The position numbers were made by a program, and so were the translations under genes. Positions 9,042-16,265 of a DNA stretch of 19,138 bases are shown here, one piece after another. The stretch is from Candidatus Sigynarchaeota archaeon. GTDB lineage: Archaea; Asgardarchaeota; Lokiarchaeia; Sigynarchaeales; Sigynarchaeaceae. The notes beneath the pieces were generated by a model that saw only the letters and a program-made list of their open reading frames with translations, was not told where the DNA came from and made no database searches. The stretch covers positions 1 to 19,138 of the forward strand of contig JAUQYW010000424.1 in NCBI GenBank assembly GCA_030587525.1. The letters run 5' to 3'. Positions within the stretch are counted from its first letter, which is position 1; each line of letters opens with the position of its first letter.

Positions 9042-10775
9042 TTGCGCCATGCCTCATCCCGGCTCGAAAAAATATTCGTGACGTGCGGCTCCATCGCATT
9101 GATCTTCATGGCGACTGCCGCGCCGCTGCAATCGTGCTGGTTCTGGAACCCGGCAGGAGATCTCCTTGCGGGCTTGGACATCCAGCCGGATTTTAGCTAC
9201 TCCCTTATGAACTCAGGAACGTGGTGTGTTCCGCCTATGCGGCCAGCCGGGTTCTTGTTCGAGGTGCAAGCGATGAATTACGCGCCTTTCATGAACGATA
9301 TCGTGAACCTTTCGGTCATCAAATATGGCCTTGGCGAGATCACGTCGTACTGTCCCACCGGCACCACGATCGGGGAATGGGAGTATTCGTTCCACCACCT
9401 GTTCAACGGCACGCTCGACGGATCCGGCCGCCCGCATTATGGCGGGTATCCGACGCCACCGGCGACGCGGCAAGAGGCGCTTGCGGTCATCGAGAATTAT
9501 CTGGTCAATTACCTTATGAACGAGTCATCGAGGCCCTGGTACTCGTTCAACGGCCATTATCCCTATCATCACTATGCTGGCGAGTGGGGTTTCGACTCCC
9601 TCGGCAGCGAGATCGGCGAGAACATCAACGGGTACCAGCAATCCATCGCGTTCAATCGTGGCGCGGCGCGGCAATACGGGGTGCCCTGGTTCATCGACGT
9701 TTCCGCGTGGCACGGCGCGGGGATCACGGATTACAGCACCACGCAGCCATGGGGCGTCTACAGCGGCCCGGACAACGGCCATTCGCTCAGCTTGTACCGC
9801 CGCACATATTTCATGACCTACATGGCGGGGGCAGGGGCGCTGATCGCCGAGGCCGGCGGTGTGAATTTCTTCATGGAAGAGCTGGACGGCGATAATTGCT
9901 TCGTGCCGTCACCGCTCGGGCTCGTCGGCCAGGTGCTGTACAATTTTACCCTACGGCATCCCGATCCAGGCGTACCGTACACGCCATTTGGCTTGCTGCT
10001 GGATTTTTACCACGGGACCTACTTCGGGGGGGTAGGACCGATGCTCGCGTTCGAAGCGTTCCCGTACACTCCCGCGGATTATATGACGTGGAATTGGCTC
10101 GACTTGTTTTTCCCCGGCAGCTGGGACGAGATCGACGAGGTCGGCACGCTCGTCAATTCCCCATGGGGAGATTCGTGCGACGTTATATTGCAAGACGCGA
10201 ACGCGAGCGTGCTCTCGAGTTACCCGGTCTTGATCCCGACGGGTGGCATCGCCTTCACCAGTGCAGAAGCGGATCGCCTCGTCGATTACGTGAACGGCGG
10301 GGGCGTGCTCGTCCTGAACCGGGCATACACGCGGCAACTTCCCGCGGAGCTCGCCAGCGGAATGGACGCGACCTGCGCGTCGAGCCGGAAGGTTGGCAAC
10401 GGGTCCGTGATCGTGTACGGGCCCGATTTTCAGCCGGATCCTATAGGCAAGAAAATCGTTGGCGATCTTGCATGCGTCCTCTTGCCATTCGAAGTGCAAG
10501 GTGACGTGGAGTACTTGATAAACCGGCGTAACAGTAGTTGGGTCATCACCCTCATCAATAACAACGGCGTGACGAAGGCACAGCACGATCCGCCGATGAT
10601 CGATGCATCGAAAGAACAGAACGTCACGATTCGGTATCGCCTTGGTGCGGTCTCGGCCATCACGAGCTGGATATCGGACATTGCAACAAGCTCGATACCT
10701 GGCAGCAATGGAACCTCCGTGGTGGTGAATCTGCCTCCGGGAGGTATCGAGGTGCTTGAATTCACCTCGGGTTAG
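9042..10775 (+). CDS. Secreted glycoside-hydrolase-like protein (barrel plus GH42-trimerisation-like domain)
   Basis: The protein has 577 residues. The start is TTG at 9042, with GAGGT about 7 bases upstream. The first in-frame ATG (9108) would destroy the signal sequence, whose hydrophobic core is about 11-28, followed by Cys32 (possible lipid anchor or cleavage region). Residues about 65-345 are rich in Trp, Tyr and Gly with recurring strand-helix units, as in a (beta/alpha)8 glycosidase. Acidic candidates for catalysis are Glu181, Glu190, Glu193 (GSEIGENI) and Glu279/Glu280 (FFMEELDGDN). Residues about 375-480 resemble the class-I-amidotransferase-like trimerisation domain of GH42 enzymes (SSYPVLIPTGG, then VDYVNGGGVLVLN). 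Residues about 485-577 look like a C-terminal beta domain. It follows the giant surface protein by 126 bp on the same strand, so both may act at the cell surface. The precise family and substrate are unknown, and the glycosidase call is by architecture, not by a diagnostic motif. Confidence 0.65.
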   Translation: MRHASSRLEKIFVTCGSIALIFMATAAPLQSCWFWNPAGDLLAGLDIQPDFSYSLMNSGTWCVPPMRPAGFLFEVQAMNYAPFMNDIVNLSVIKYGLGEITSYCPTGTTIGEWEYSFHHLFNGTLDGSGRPHYGGYPTPPATRQEALAVIENYLVNYLMNESSRPWYSFNGHYPYHHYAGEWGFDSLGSEIGENINGYQQSIAFNRGAARQYGVPWFIDVSAWHGAGITDYSTTQPWGVYSGPDNGHSLSLYRRTYFMTYMAGAGALIAEAGGVNFFMEELDGDNCFVPSPLGLVGQVLYNFTLRHPDPGVPYTPFGLLLDFYHGTYFGGVGPMLAFEAFPYTPADYMTWNWLDLFFPGSWDEIDEVGTLVNSPWGDSCDVILQDANASVLSSYPVLIPTGGIAFTSAEADRLVDYVNGGGVLVLNRAYTRQLPAELASGMDATCASSRKVGNGSVIVYGPDFQPDPIGKKIVGDLACVLLPFEVQGDVEYLINRRNSSWVITLINNNGVTKAQHDPPMIDASKEQNVTIRYRLGAVSAITSWISDIATSSIPGSNGTSVVVNLPPGGIEVLEFTSG

Positions 10776-10881
10776 TGGGTCTTCCAGGTTGCAGCTAGTG
10801 GATCGAATTCTGTCGGGAAAGCTAGGTTCGTGAAAGCACGCCGAGCATTCTTGCACGAAATCGTCAAAAAAAGGAGCCTTC

Positions 10882-10962
10882 ATGTCATTTTTTGGTCATC
10901 GCAACGATGTGTTCGAGGTACGGGATGTCGAGACCGAGAAAGGTTATAACTCTAGATGCTGA
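10882..10962 (+). CDS. Possible 26-residue ORF
   Basis: An ATG at 10882 is preceded by AAAGGAG with about 5 bases of spacing, which is one of the better Shine-Dalgarno sites in the window. It opens a 26-codon frame ending in TGA at 10960-10962. The peptide (starting MSFFGHRNDV) is polar and has no recognisable motif or membrane segment. It could be a leader peptide for the thiolase gene, a remnant, or chance. The surrounding gap (10776-11022) otherwise holds only the palindrome listed next, and no T-tract terminator is visible after the glycosidase-like gene. Confidence 0.25.
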   Translation: MSFFGHRNDVFEVRDVETEKGYNSRC

Positions 10963-10974
10963 ACAATGATTGTT
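10962..10974. promoter_or_regulatory. Perfect 13-nt palindrome upstream of the thiolase gene
   Basis: AACAAT-G-ATTGTT is a perfect inverted repeat with 6-bp arms around one base. It sits 49-61 bp before the thiolase ATG, within or just upstream of where a promoter would lie. It is a candidate operator, but short AT-rich palindromes also arise by chance. Confidence 0.3.
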
Positions 10975-11022
10975 ATCTCTGATTTATCCTACTCTCTGCA
11001 TTTGAAAAAAAGCTGATGAAAT

Positions 11023-12438
11023 ATGGTCACAGACTTGAATGACATCGTAATCGTGGACTATTGTCGGACAGCTCTTGGATACAAGGACACGTCCTTGTCT
11101 AGTATCCGATCCGACACCATGGTCGTTGAAATCATCAAAGCTCTTCGTGATAGAAATCCCAAGTTCAAGAATAATCTCGAAAACTTGGCAAGGGATTTCA
11201 AGATAGACTCAATATGGGGTTGCAATTCGCAGATTGGTACATCGGCACTCACACTTGGTCGCACCGCGCCCCTCGCTGCGCACTTTCCGATCGAAGTGCC
11301 GGGTATGTCGGTGAATCGCCAATGCGCGTCTGCTATGACGGCGGTAAGCCTCGGTATCGGGGAGATCAAGGCCGGGTATTTCGATTTCATCGTCTGCGGT
11401 GGTATGGAGCAACAATCCGCGGCCCCTATCGGGCAAGACATGATCTGGGTCAATAAGGATGGCGAAGTTATACGAAGTGCCCCGCACCCGTCGATCACGA
11501 CTAACCCGTACATCAAGGACCCGTTTGACTCGTCCAAGCCTGGTGTTATGGCGGGGCAGATTGTCGGTGCTGAGTGGATCGGCAAGAAGTTCAACGCGCC
11601 GAGGGAAGAGATCGACAAGTTTAGCTTGTGGTCCCACGAGAAAGCGATCAAGAACGCGGCGATCCGCCACAAGGAAGTCATTCCCATCCCGGTGCCGTAT
11701 CTTGGCCAGATCGAGGGCAAGCCGAACCAATCCGTCGAGGTGAAGCCCGGCCTGCGCTCGTCGTTGAAGGATGGAAAGTGCAAGCTGATCCTCGCGGAAA
11801 ATGATTACCAAGCCTGGGATTCATGGAAGGAGAAGCTCGGGCTCTCGGGTATGTTCGCGGATAACATCAAACACTTCGAATTCAGCGTCGACGAGAGCGC
11901 CCGTTCCAAGACCACGGCGGAAATGATGGCAAAGATGCCGGGAATCAATAAGCATTGGTTGTTGACGGCAGGTAACTCGTGTCCAGAATCGGATGGTGCA
12001 TCGGGTATGCTACTTGCCCGGCGTGAAGCTGCCTTGCAACTGGGCTTGAAACCCCGTGCCCATATCAAGTGCATCACGATCGTCGGCAGCGACCCCGTCT
12101 TGATGCTCACGGGTCCGCAAGTAGCCACCAAGGAGATGATCAAGCGCACCGGCCTCAAGATGGATAATTTTGATATCATCGAGGTCAACGAGGCGTTCAG
12201 CACCGTGGTGTATGCCTTCTGCAAGGAAGTGGGTATCGATTACTTCGACCCGAGAATTAACCCCTGGGGCGGCGCCATCGCCATCGGGCACCCGACCGGC
12301 TCCACAGGATGCCGCTTGCTCGGCACGCTCATGCACCAGTTCGAAGCCATGGGCGGTAAGGGCAAGGGGAAGATCGGGCTCGGCACATTGTGCGTCGGCT
12401 TGGGCATGGGCATCGCCGGGCTCGTCGAATTGGAGTAA
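11023..12438 (+). CDS. Thiolase (acetyl-CoA C-acyltransferase family)
   Basis: Thiolases condense two acyl-CoAs or cleave beta-ketoacyl-CoA. The protein has 471 residues and all family signatures. The nucleophile is Cys101 in VNRQCASAMTA, followed by CGGMEQQSAAP. GNSCPESDGASGMLL lies at about 317-331, NEAF at 389-392, His423 in GGAIAIGHPTGSTG, and the second catalytic Cys457 in LCVGLGMG. It is about 50-80 residues longer than typical bacterial thiolases, mostly in the segment at about 240-315 between the loop domain and the GNS motif. The usual archaeal partners for mevalonate synthesis (a DUF35 protein and HMG-CoA synthase) are not adjacent. Neighbours therefore do not settle whether it works in beta-oxidation or in acetoacetyl-CoA synthesis. 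A T tract follows the stop, and an alpha/beta hydrolase starts 68 bp downstream. Confidence 0.95.
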   Translation: MVTDLNDIVIVDYCRTALGYKDTSLSSIRSDTMVVEIIKALRDRNPKFKNNLENLARDFKIDSIWGCNSQIGTSALTLGRTAPLAAHFPIEVPGMSVNRQCASAMTAVSLGIGEIKAGYFDFIVCGGMEQQSAAPIGQDMIWVNKDGEVIRSAPHPSITTNPYIKDPFDSSKPGVMAGQIVGAEWIGKKFNAPREEIDKFSLWSHEKAIKNAAIRHKEVIPIPVPYLGQIEGKPNQSVEVKPGLRSSLKDGKCKLILAENDYQAWDSWKEKLGLSGMFADNIKHFEFSVDESARSKTTAEMMAKMPGINKHWLLTAGNSCPESDGASGMLLARREAALQLGLKPRAHIKCITIVGSDPVLMLTGPQVATKEMIKRTGLKMDNFDIIEVNEAFSTVVYAFCKEVGIDYFDPRINPWGGAIAIGHPTGSTGCRLLGTLMHQFEAMGGKGKGKIGLGTLCVGLGMGIAGLVELE

Positions 12439-12442
12439 GCCC

Positions 12443-12472
12443 TTTTATATATTTTCTTTTCTGCATTTTTTT
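12443..12472 (+). terminator. T-rich terminator with overlapping TATA-like element
   Basis: After the thiolase stop, TTTTATATATTTTC (about 12443-12456) and a run of seven T (12466-12472) form an archaeal-type terminator. The TATATA core lies about 55 bp before the next ATG (12507), so it could also be that gene's promoter. Confidence 0.45.
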
Positions 12473-12506
12473 CAGCATTGAGAGCCTAGAACCAAGCGTG
12501 AATGTC

Positions 12507-13052
12507 ATGAAGATCAAGACCGGTCGATTCATGGACAAGTATCCATACATCAAGGTCGGAACGGGCCCTGATTGGGCGGTCATCTGCCCCGGCAGCGAGG
12601 ACTTGCTCATCAGCGACGTGAAGATGGCTCGTTTTTATGCAAACTTGTACAAGAACCTATTCCCAAACAACTATTCGCTGCTCGTGATAGGTTACCAGCC
12701 CGGTATGCCGGAAGGAACGACGCCACAGATGATCGCTGATGATTTCGCAACCATCGTCGAAAAAGAAACCGGTCCCGCCGTGGTGCTGGGCATATCATTC
12801 GGGGGTTTCGTCGCTATGGCGAACGTCATCACGTGTGTCGCGACGGAAGTCTTATCATCGATCAAAACACCGACCATATTCCTCGCCGGCACACGTGACC
12901 AGATCTTCCCACCGGAGTCGTGTAAAAAGACCGTTGCCCTCATCCGTGGCTCGAAGATCGAATTTTTCGATGGAGAAACGCACACCTTATTCATTGAACG
13001 GACGAAGGCGTGTAGCAAGGTCATCGCCTCGTTTCTGAGCACGATGAAATGA
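12507..13052 (+). CDS. Compact alpha/beta hydrolase lacking lid domain
   Basis: The ATG at 12507 gives 181 residues. The frame extends upstream, but that part overlaps the thiolase 3' end and its T tract, so I start here (a GTG at 12498 is possible). Motifs are VICPGSEDLL (oxyanion strand, about 25-34), GISFGG at 95-100 with nucleophile Ser97, LAGTRDQIFPP at 126-136 with Asp131, and GETHTLFIE with His159. The catalytic triad is therefore complete. Compared with normal 240-280 residue relatives, the segment between the nucleophile helix and the acid strand is only about 20 residues, so the lid and apparently one core strand are missing. It may be a naturally minimal esterase or a gene that suffered an in-frame deletion. 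No signal peptide or membrane span is present. The gene converges with the minus-strand YdjM-like gene 289 bp downstream. Confidence 0.8.
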   Translation: MKIKTGRFMDKYPYIKVGTGPDWAVICPGSEDLLISDVKMARFYANLYKNLFPNNYSLLVIGYQPGMPEGTTPQMIADDFATIVEKETGPAVVLGISFGGFVAMANVITCVATEVLSSIKTPTIFLAGTRDQIFPPESCKKTVALIRGSKIEFFDGETHTLFIERTKACSKVIASFLSTMK

Positions 13053-13113
13053 GCCCGTTTCTTTTTATTGCACAAGCGGAAAACGCCATTGGATAAAAAT
13101 AGGAAAAATCCCA

Positions 13114-13129
13114 GCTGGCGAGCGCCAGC
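13114..13129. repeat. Short inverted repeat in the convergent intergenic gap
   Basis: GCTGGCG-AG-CGCCAGC is a perfect 7-bp inverted repeat with a 2-base centre. It is the only notable structure in the 289-bp gap (13053-13341) between two convergent genes, where it may mark the 3' ends of transcripts. No gene or RNA gene is supported in the rest of that gap. Confidence 0.4.
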
Positions 13130-13341
13130 CGTCCCATTACAAGCTTTTTTACTTTACCGCAACGCCTTGCATCATACACATTCCTGGGTCGTATTACGCT
13201 CGTCATATTGCGCGCCCGCATGCGTGATCTCGAGTTCGCCAGTTCCGGGTTGGCAATTGAACGAGCGGTACGAGAAAGGGAACGTGGTTTAGATGGAAGG
13301 CGTGGTGGATCTAGAAAAAGATATGACAATAAGAATCATTG

Positions 13342-14580
13342 TTAAAGAGCCTTTTCCTTGGCTGGCTTTTCAAACCACGATTTCACCTCCTTCTCCGAGA
13401 GCAAGAGGGCAAGGCCGAAGGGAATGACGAGGTACCAGGCGAGCGTGCCGATGACCATGACGATGGCACGGCATTTCGAGTTGTGCAAGAAGGATCCGAT
13501 GCAGCCGGCGAGCCCCACGCTCGTCAAGACGATGAAGATGATGCCGACCAATCGAGTTCCATCGGGGCTGCCGAACTCGTAAAACTCGGTCCCGAACCAG
13601 ACGGGGTCGATTATTGCCGCTACGGCCGCTGCGAAGAACAAGCCGACGATGGCAGTCACGAGGGCCAGGAGGAACGGGACGAGAAACTTCCGTGATATCC
13701 GTGGTGGTGCTCCAGGCTTGTGTTCATCCAGTACGAAGGATAAGGTAAAAGGGATGCCGCAGACGAAGAATCCAGCAATGTCAGTTCGGTCCAACGCGAA
13801 AAACACCCCTGCCATCACGCCGAGGGCAATTGTCATCACGAGGGAGATCCAGCGGTTGATCCTCGGCCGCGGCTGGCTTCCCAGGGCGTGTGCTTGCACT
13901 TCCCTGTCCGCGTGGGCGATCAACAGCAGCGGCGCCAGGATGAACACGATCGAGAAGAAAAACACGGCAACATCCCGTTCACCCCCTGTCACATCGAAGA
14001 AGGTGGCAAGCGCGGCGATCGTGAACGTGCCGACGATGATGGCGAGAAATGAAATGGATTTTTTAAACCCCTCCCTGAGCACGTACAAGGCACCGATGAT
14101 CGTGAACACGATGAACGCCATGTCCAGCACGATCCACGTCGAGGTTTCGTATCCGACCCACGTGTTGATGTCCTCGAGGCTCAAATCAAACCACGGCGCA
14201 AAGCCAAAAGGACTGTTTCCGTGGAACAGACCGTCGATCATGCGGTGCGAGATGCCACCAGCGACGGTTGCATAGTATGCGTTCTTCCAATTGACCTCCC
14301 GCGCGCCATCATCCGCGATATCGAAGAAGTGCGCGGTGCGATGGAGCGAGAACCGTGACATGTAACTGTAAAACAAGGACAGTGGTATCGCGAAAGCAAT
14401 GAATCCGATGAGATAATGCCCCGTCCTCCAGTAAACGTGGGCGGCGTCGGGTCCTAGATAATTATTCACGAAATAGATGAACAAAACCTTGTAGTTCACG
14501 GGTTTATTCTTATCTTTCGTCAAGTAGAGCAACGGAATGACGATGCAAAGTCCAAAGATCAAGTGTCCAATACCTGGCAT
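13342..14580 (-). CDS. Polytopic membrane protein, YdjM-like putative metal-dependent hydrolase
   Basis: The protein has 412 residues with about ten hydrophobic spans (about 4-20, 55-74, 149-169, 176-195, 205-224, 243-263, 269-285, 300-325, 344-367 and 373-395). The N-terminal third carries a conserved-looking set of His and Asp: MPGIGH (His6), PDAAHVYW (Asp45, His48), His55, LHRTAHFFD (His80, His84) and ISHRMIDGLFHG (His112, Asp116, His120). This pattern, GxxH near the start, PDxxH, HRxxH and SHxxxD, is that of the YdjM / LexA-regulated membrane hydrolase family, in which the residues bind metal. The substrate is unknown. It lies 76 bp downstream of the RING gene on the same strand. The gap is AT-rich with a T run, so it may have its own promoter. 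The C-terminal two-thirds is mainly extra membrane spans, longer than the basic family. Confidence 0.7.
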   Translation of the reverse strand: MPGIGHLIFGLCIVIPLLYLTKDKNKPVNYKVLFIYFVNNYLGPDAAHVYWRTGHYLIGFIAFAIPLSLFYSYMSRFSLHRTAHFFDIADDGAREVNWKNAYYATVAGGISHRMIDGLFHGNSPFGFAPWFDLSLEDINTWVGYETSTWIVLDMAFIVFTIIGALYVLREGFKKSISFLAIIVGTFTIAALATFFDVTGGERDVAVFFFSIVFILAPLLLIAHADREVQAHALGSQPRPRINRWISLVMTIALGVMAGVFFALDRTDIAGFFVCGIPFTLSFVLDEHKPGAPPRISRKFLVPFLLALVTAIVGLFFAAAVAAIIDPVWFGTEFYEFGSPDGTRLVGIIFIVLTSVGLAGCIGSFLHNSKCRAIVMVIGTLAWYLVIPFGLALLLSEKEVKSWFEKPAKEKAL

Positions 14581-14656
14581 GTTACCGTCCAGTGAATCGC
14601 CGATTAAAAATGTTTATTGGAAAATAAAGAAATTCACATGTGGGGCCGAAAAATAT

Positions 14657-15916
14657 TTACAAATCTTGCATCGCGGCGATGCTGGATATCTTTTCCATGC
14701 ACCAGGGGCATTCCTCGTGCTTGCTCAACCATGCTTGCGCGCAATCCAGGTGGAACACGTGGTCGTTCGAGCATTTTATGGTATTCGCCCCGTCGTCCAC
14801 GGGTTTGAAGCATGACAAGCAAGTCTTCGTTGGATCCTGGACGCGTTCGAGGAGCACCATGCGGTGCTTGAGAAAAGACAATTCATTTTCGAGCACTTCC
14901 GACTTGCTCACGTATGCGTCGATGCCGATCTCTCCCTTTTCGAATGCCTTTTTCGCGGCATCGATTTCCTGGCGTTTTTCCTCGATACGCAACTTAACGC
15001 CATCGATGCTGGGGATGCCGGCATGGCCGCTGGATTCAACAACGACTGACTTGGCTTGGCCTTGCGCGCCGGCGCTTTGCGATGCGTTGGGTGCCGCTTG
15101 GAGGATCGGGCCGTCGACGGGAATCGCGGGATATTGCGCGTGTTGTGTTGAAGGGGTCATGATGCCCGCCGGGACAAATTCGAGATCAAACTCGGTCAGC
15201 GCGCCGTCGATCGTGCCGGATTCGAGCATCCACTTGAGCATGAGGACGATAAACTCCGATTTCGTGCCCGTGTTCTCGGCAACTTGTTGTATCTTCACGG
15301 CATTCGATTTTACCTTGCCCATGAGCACGTTTGCCATCTCCGCGATGTAATCCCCAACTTCATGTTCAACCGGCTTGATGATCTCGTCGGTGACGATTTC
15401 CTTGATGTACTGGACGCCCGGAAAGCCCGTTTCAACGAATTTCATGACGCTTCCCTTGATATCCTTGAGGTTAAAACGCCCCTCGTGAAGGGAATTTTCG
15501 ATGATGGCCCGCGTGAAGCTCTTCTGCAGCGTTTCCTTGAGCGCGTCCAGCCGCCGGTTGAATTTCATGACGAGCTTCGCCTTGACCTCGTTCGTGACCG
15601 CGATGGGCACGGTGTACGCAGCCGCGAACAGCCCGAGCGTGACGAGCAGGACAAACAGCGAGTACAAGAAGATCGCGAGCATGGCATTGAACGCGAACGC
15701 GCGCATCGCATCTGACGGGGCATAGAAATTCAGGACAAACGGCAGCACGGAGAAGACCACGAGAAACACCCACGCTTGATAGATCGAACGCAAGATCTTG
15801 TGTTTCCTGGGCAAGTACCTGCGATAATTCTTGTCGTTGATGACATGGCTTTTCTCGATCGTGAGATCGTGAATCTGATGGATAACGTCTTGGATGTTGG
15901 CGGAACTGGCGCTCAT
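14657..15916 (-). CDS. Membrane-anchored RING-H2 finger protein with winged-helix-like segment (putative E3 ligase type)
   Basis: The protein has 419 residues. Two hydrophobic spans lie at about 46-65 and 77-106. A charged helical region (about 107-205) follows, then a winged-helix or PCI-like segment at about 206-248 (VAENTG, then a LKWMLESGTIDG recognition-helix/wing pattern). A low-complexity linker (about 252-300) and a coiled coil (about 305-358) precede the C-terminal RING-H2 finger. Its ligands are Cys366, Cys369, Cys382, His386, His389, Cys392, Cys403 and Cys406, giving C-x2-C-x12-C-x3-H-x2-H-x2-C-x10-C-x2-C. Trp395 and Pro404 match positions that contact E2 enzymes in eukaryotic RING ligases. 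Its ATG directly abuts the stop of the 39-residue peptide gene, and its Shine-Dalgarno GGGAGG lies inside that gene, so translation is probably coupled. The fold is clear. Ligase activity is inferred, and a purely structural zinc finger is the alternative. Confidence 0.88.
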   Translation of the reverse strand: MSASSANIQDVIHQIHDLTIEKSHVINDKNYRRYLPRKHKILRSIYQAWVFLVVFSVLPFVLNFYAPSDAMRAFAFNAMLAIFLYSLFVLLVTLGLFAAAYTVPIAVTNEVKAKLVMKFNRRLDALKETLQKSFTRAIIENSLHEGRFNLKDIKGSVMKFVETGFPGVQYIKEIVTDEIIKPVEHEVGDYIAEMANVLMGKVKSNAVKIQQVAENTGTKSEFIVLMLKWMLESGTIDGALTEFDLEFVPAGIMTPSTQHAQYPAIPVDGPILQAAPNASQSAGAQGQAKSVVVESSGHAGIPSIDGVKLRIEEKRQEIDAAKKAFEKGEIGIDAYVSKSEVLENELSFLKHRMVLLERVQDPTKTCLSCFKPVDDGANTIKCSNDHVFHLDCAQAWLSKHEECPWCMEKISSIAAMQDL

Positions 15917-16036
15917 TCACATCCTCCCGAAAAGCAAGTCGCTGATGATCTTGCGCGTTTGCTGGTTGCCGAGTAGCCCAATGAAGATGGCAAAGATTGC
16001 CACTAAAAACACAACAATGAAGATGTCTTCCCACAT
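15917..16036 (-). CDS. 39-residue single-span membrane peptide
   Basis: Reading the minus strand, ATG at 16036-16034 opens a 39-codon frame ending in TGA at 15919-15917. Residues 5-22 (IFIVVFLVAIFAIFIGLL) form one clear membrane span after a short acidic N-terminus (MWED). A basic amphipathic tail follows (QQTRKIISDLLFGRM), so the C-terminus is expected to be cytoplasmic. The stop is followed with no gap by the ATG of the RING gene, and the last codons supply that gene's Shine-Dalgarno sequence. This tight linkage, plus the textbook small-membrane-protein composition, is why I call it a real gene. The function is unknown; a partner or regulator of the membrane RING protein is the simplest guess. 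Confidence 0.7.
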   Translation of the reverse strand: MWEDIFIVVFLVAIFAIFIGLLGNQQTRKIISDLLFGRM

Positions 16037-16081
16037 AAAATCATCTTTAACTAGTCCTTTCATCCTTAACTATTGAGAGCA

Positions 16082-16104
16082 TTTTATCTTAACTCAAGAT
16101 AAAA
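16082..16104. promoter_or_regulatory. Inverted repeat, copy 1 of the AAGATAAAA element
   Basis: TTTTATCTT-AACTC-AAGATAAAA is a perfect 9-bp inverted repeat with a 5-base centre. It lies 46-68 bp upstream of the 39-residue peptide's ATG, overlapping its likely promoter. Two further half-sites (TTATCTTTAT at 16106-16115 and TTTATCTTTA at 16121-16130) follow. The right arm continues into ACTCAAGATAAAAATTATC, which is repeated near the RuBisCO gene. Confidence 0.55.
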
Positions 16105-16173
16105 ATTATCTTTATTGCGTTTTATCTTTACGATAATGTAGATCTCTAGTTAGATCAACTTTGATGTGGATAG

Positions 16174-16192
16174 ATGACCCGATCCGGGTCAT
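16174..16192. promoter_or_regulatory. GC-rich palindrome between the divergent promoters
   Basis: ATGACCCG-ATC-CGGGTCAT is a perfect inverted repeat with 8-bp arms and a 3-base centre. It is GC-rich inside an AT-rich intergenic region and sits between the two divergent start sites. It is a strong candidate binding site for a dimeric transcription factor. Confidence 0.55.
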
Positions 16193-16214
16193 ATAACTTT
16201 CAAGAAATATTATC

Positions 16215-16240
16215 ATCTTTACTCAAGATAAAAATTTATC
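16215..16240 (+). promoter_or_regulatory. Copy 2 of the AAGATAAAA element, probable RuBisCO-gene promoter
   Basis: ACTCAAGATAAAAATTTATC at 16221-16240 repeats copy 1 with a single inserted T. A reduced inverted repeat (ATCTT-TACTC-AAGAT) lies at 16215-16229. The A/T-rich core is about 26-40 bp before the ATG at 16266, the place for a TATA box giving a nearly leaderless transcript. Confidence 0.5.
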
Positions 16241-16265
16241 GACAAGGAAAGAACGTGAGCACGAC

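Noticed and set aside
9951..10883. Long (310-codon) minus-strand frame opposite the glycosidase-like gene
   Set aside because: The composition is Arg/His-rich without motifs and it lies antisense to a gene with signal peptide and domain logic; it is a shadow of codon bias.
13053..13341. Small genes in the convergent gap
   Set aside because: The frames found there start at non-ATG codons or overlap the hydrolase antisense, have no motifs and lack ribosome sites.
15471..16034. 187-codon minus-strand frame over the RING and peptide genes
   Set aside because: It is out of frame with the RING protein and the 39-residue peptide, which both have clear sequence logic, and its own composition is shadow-like.
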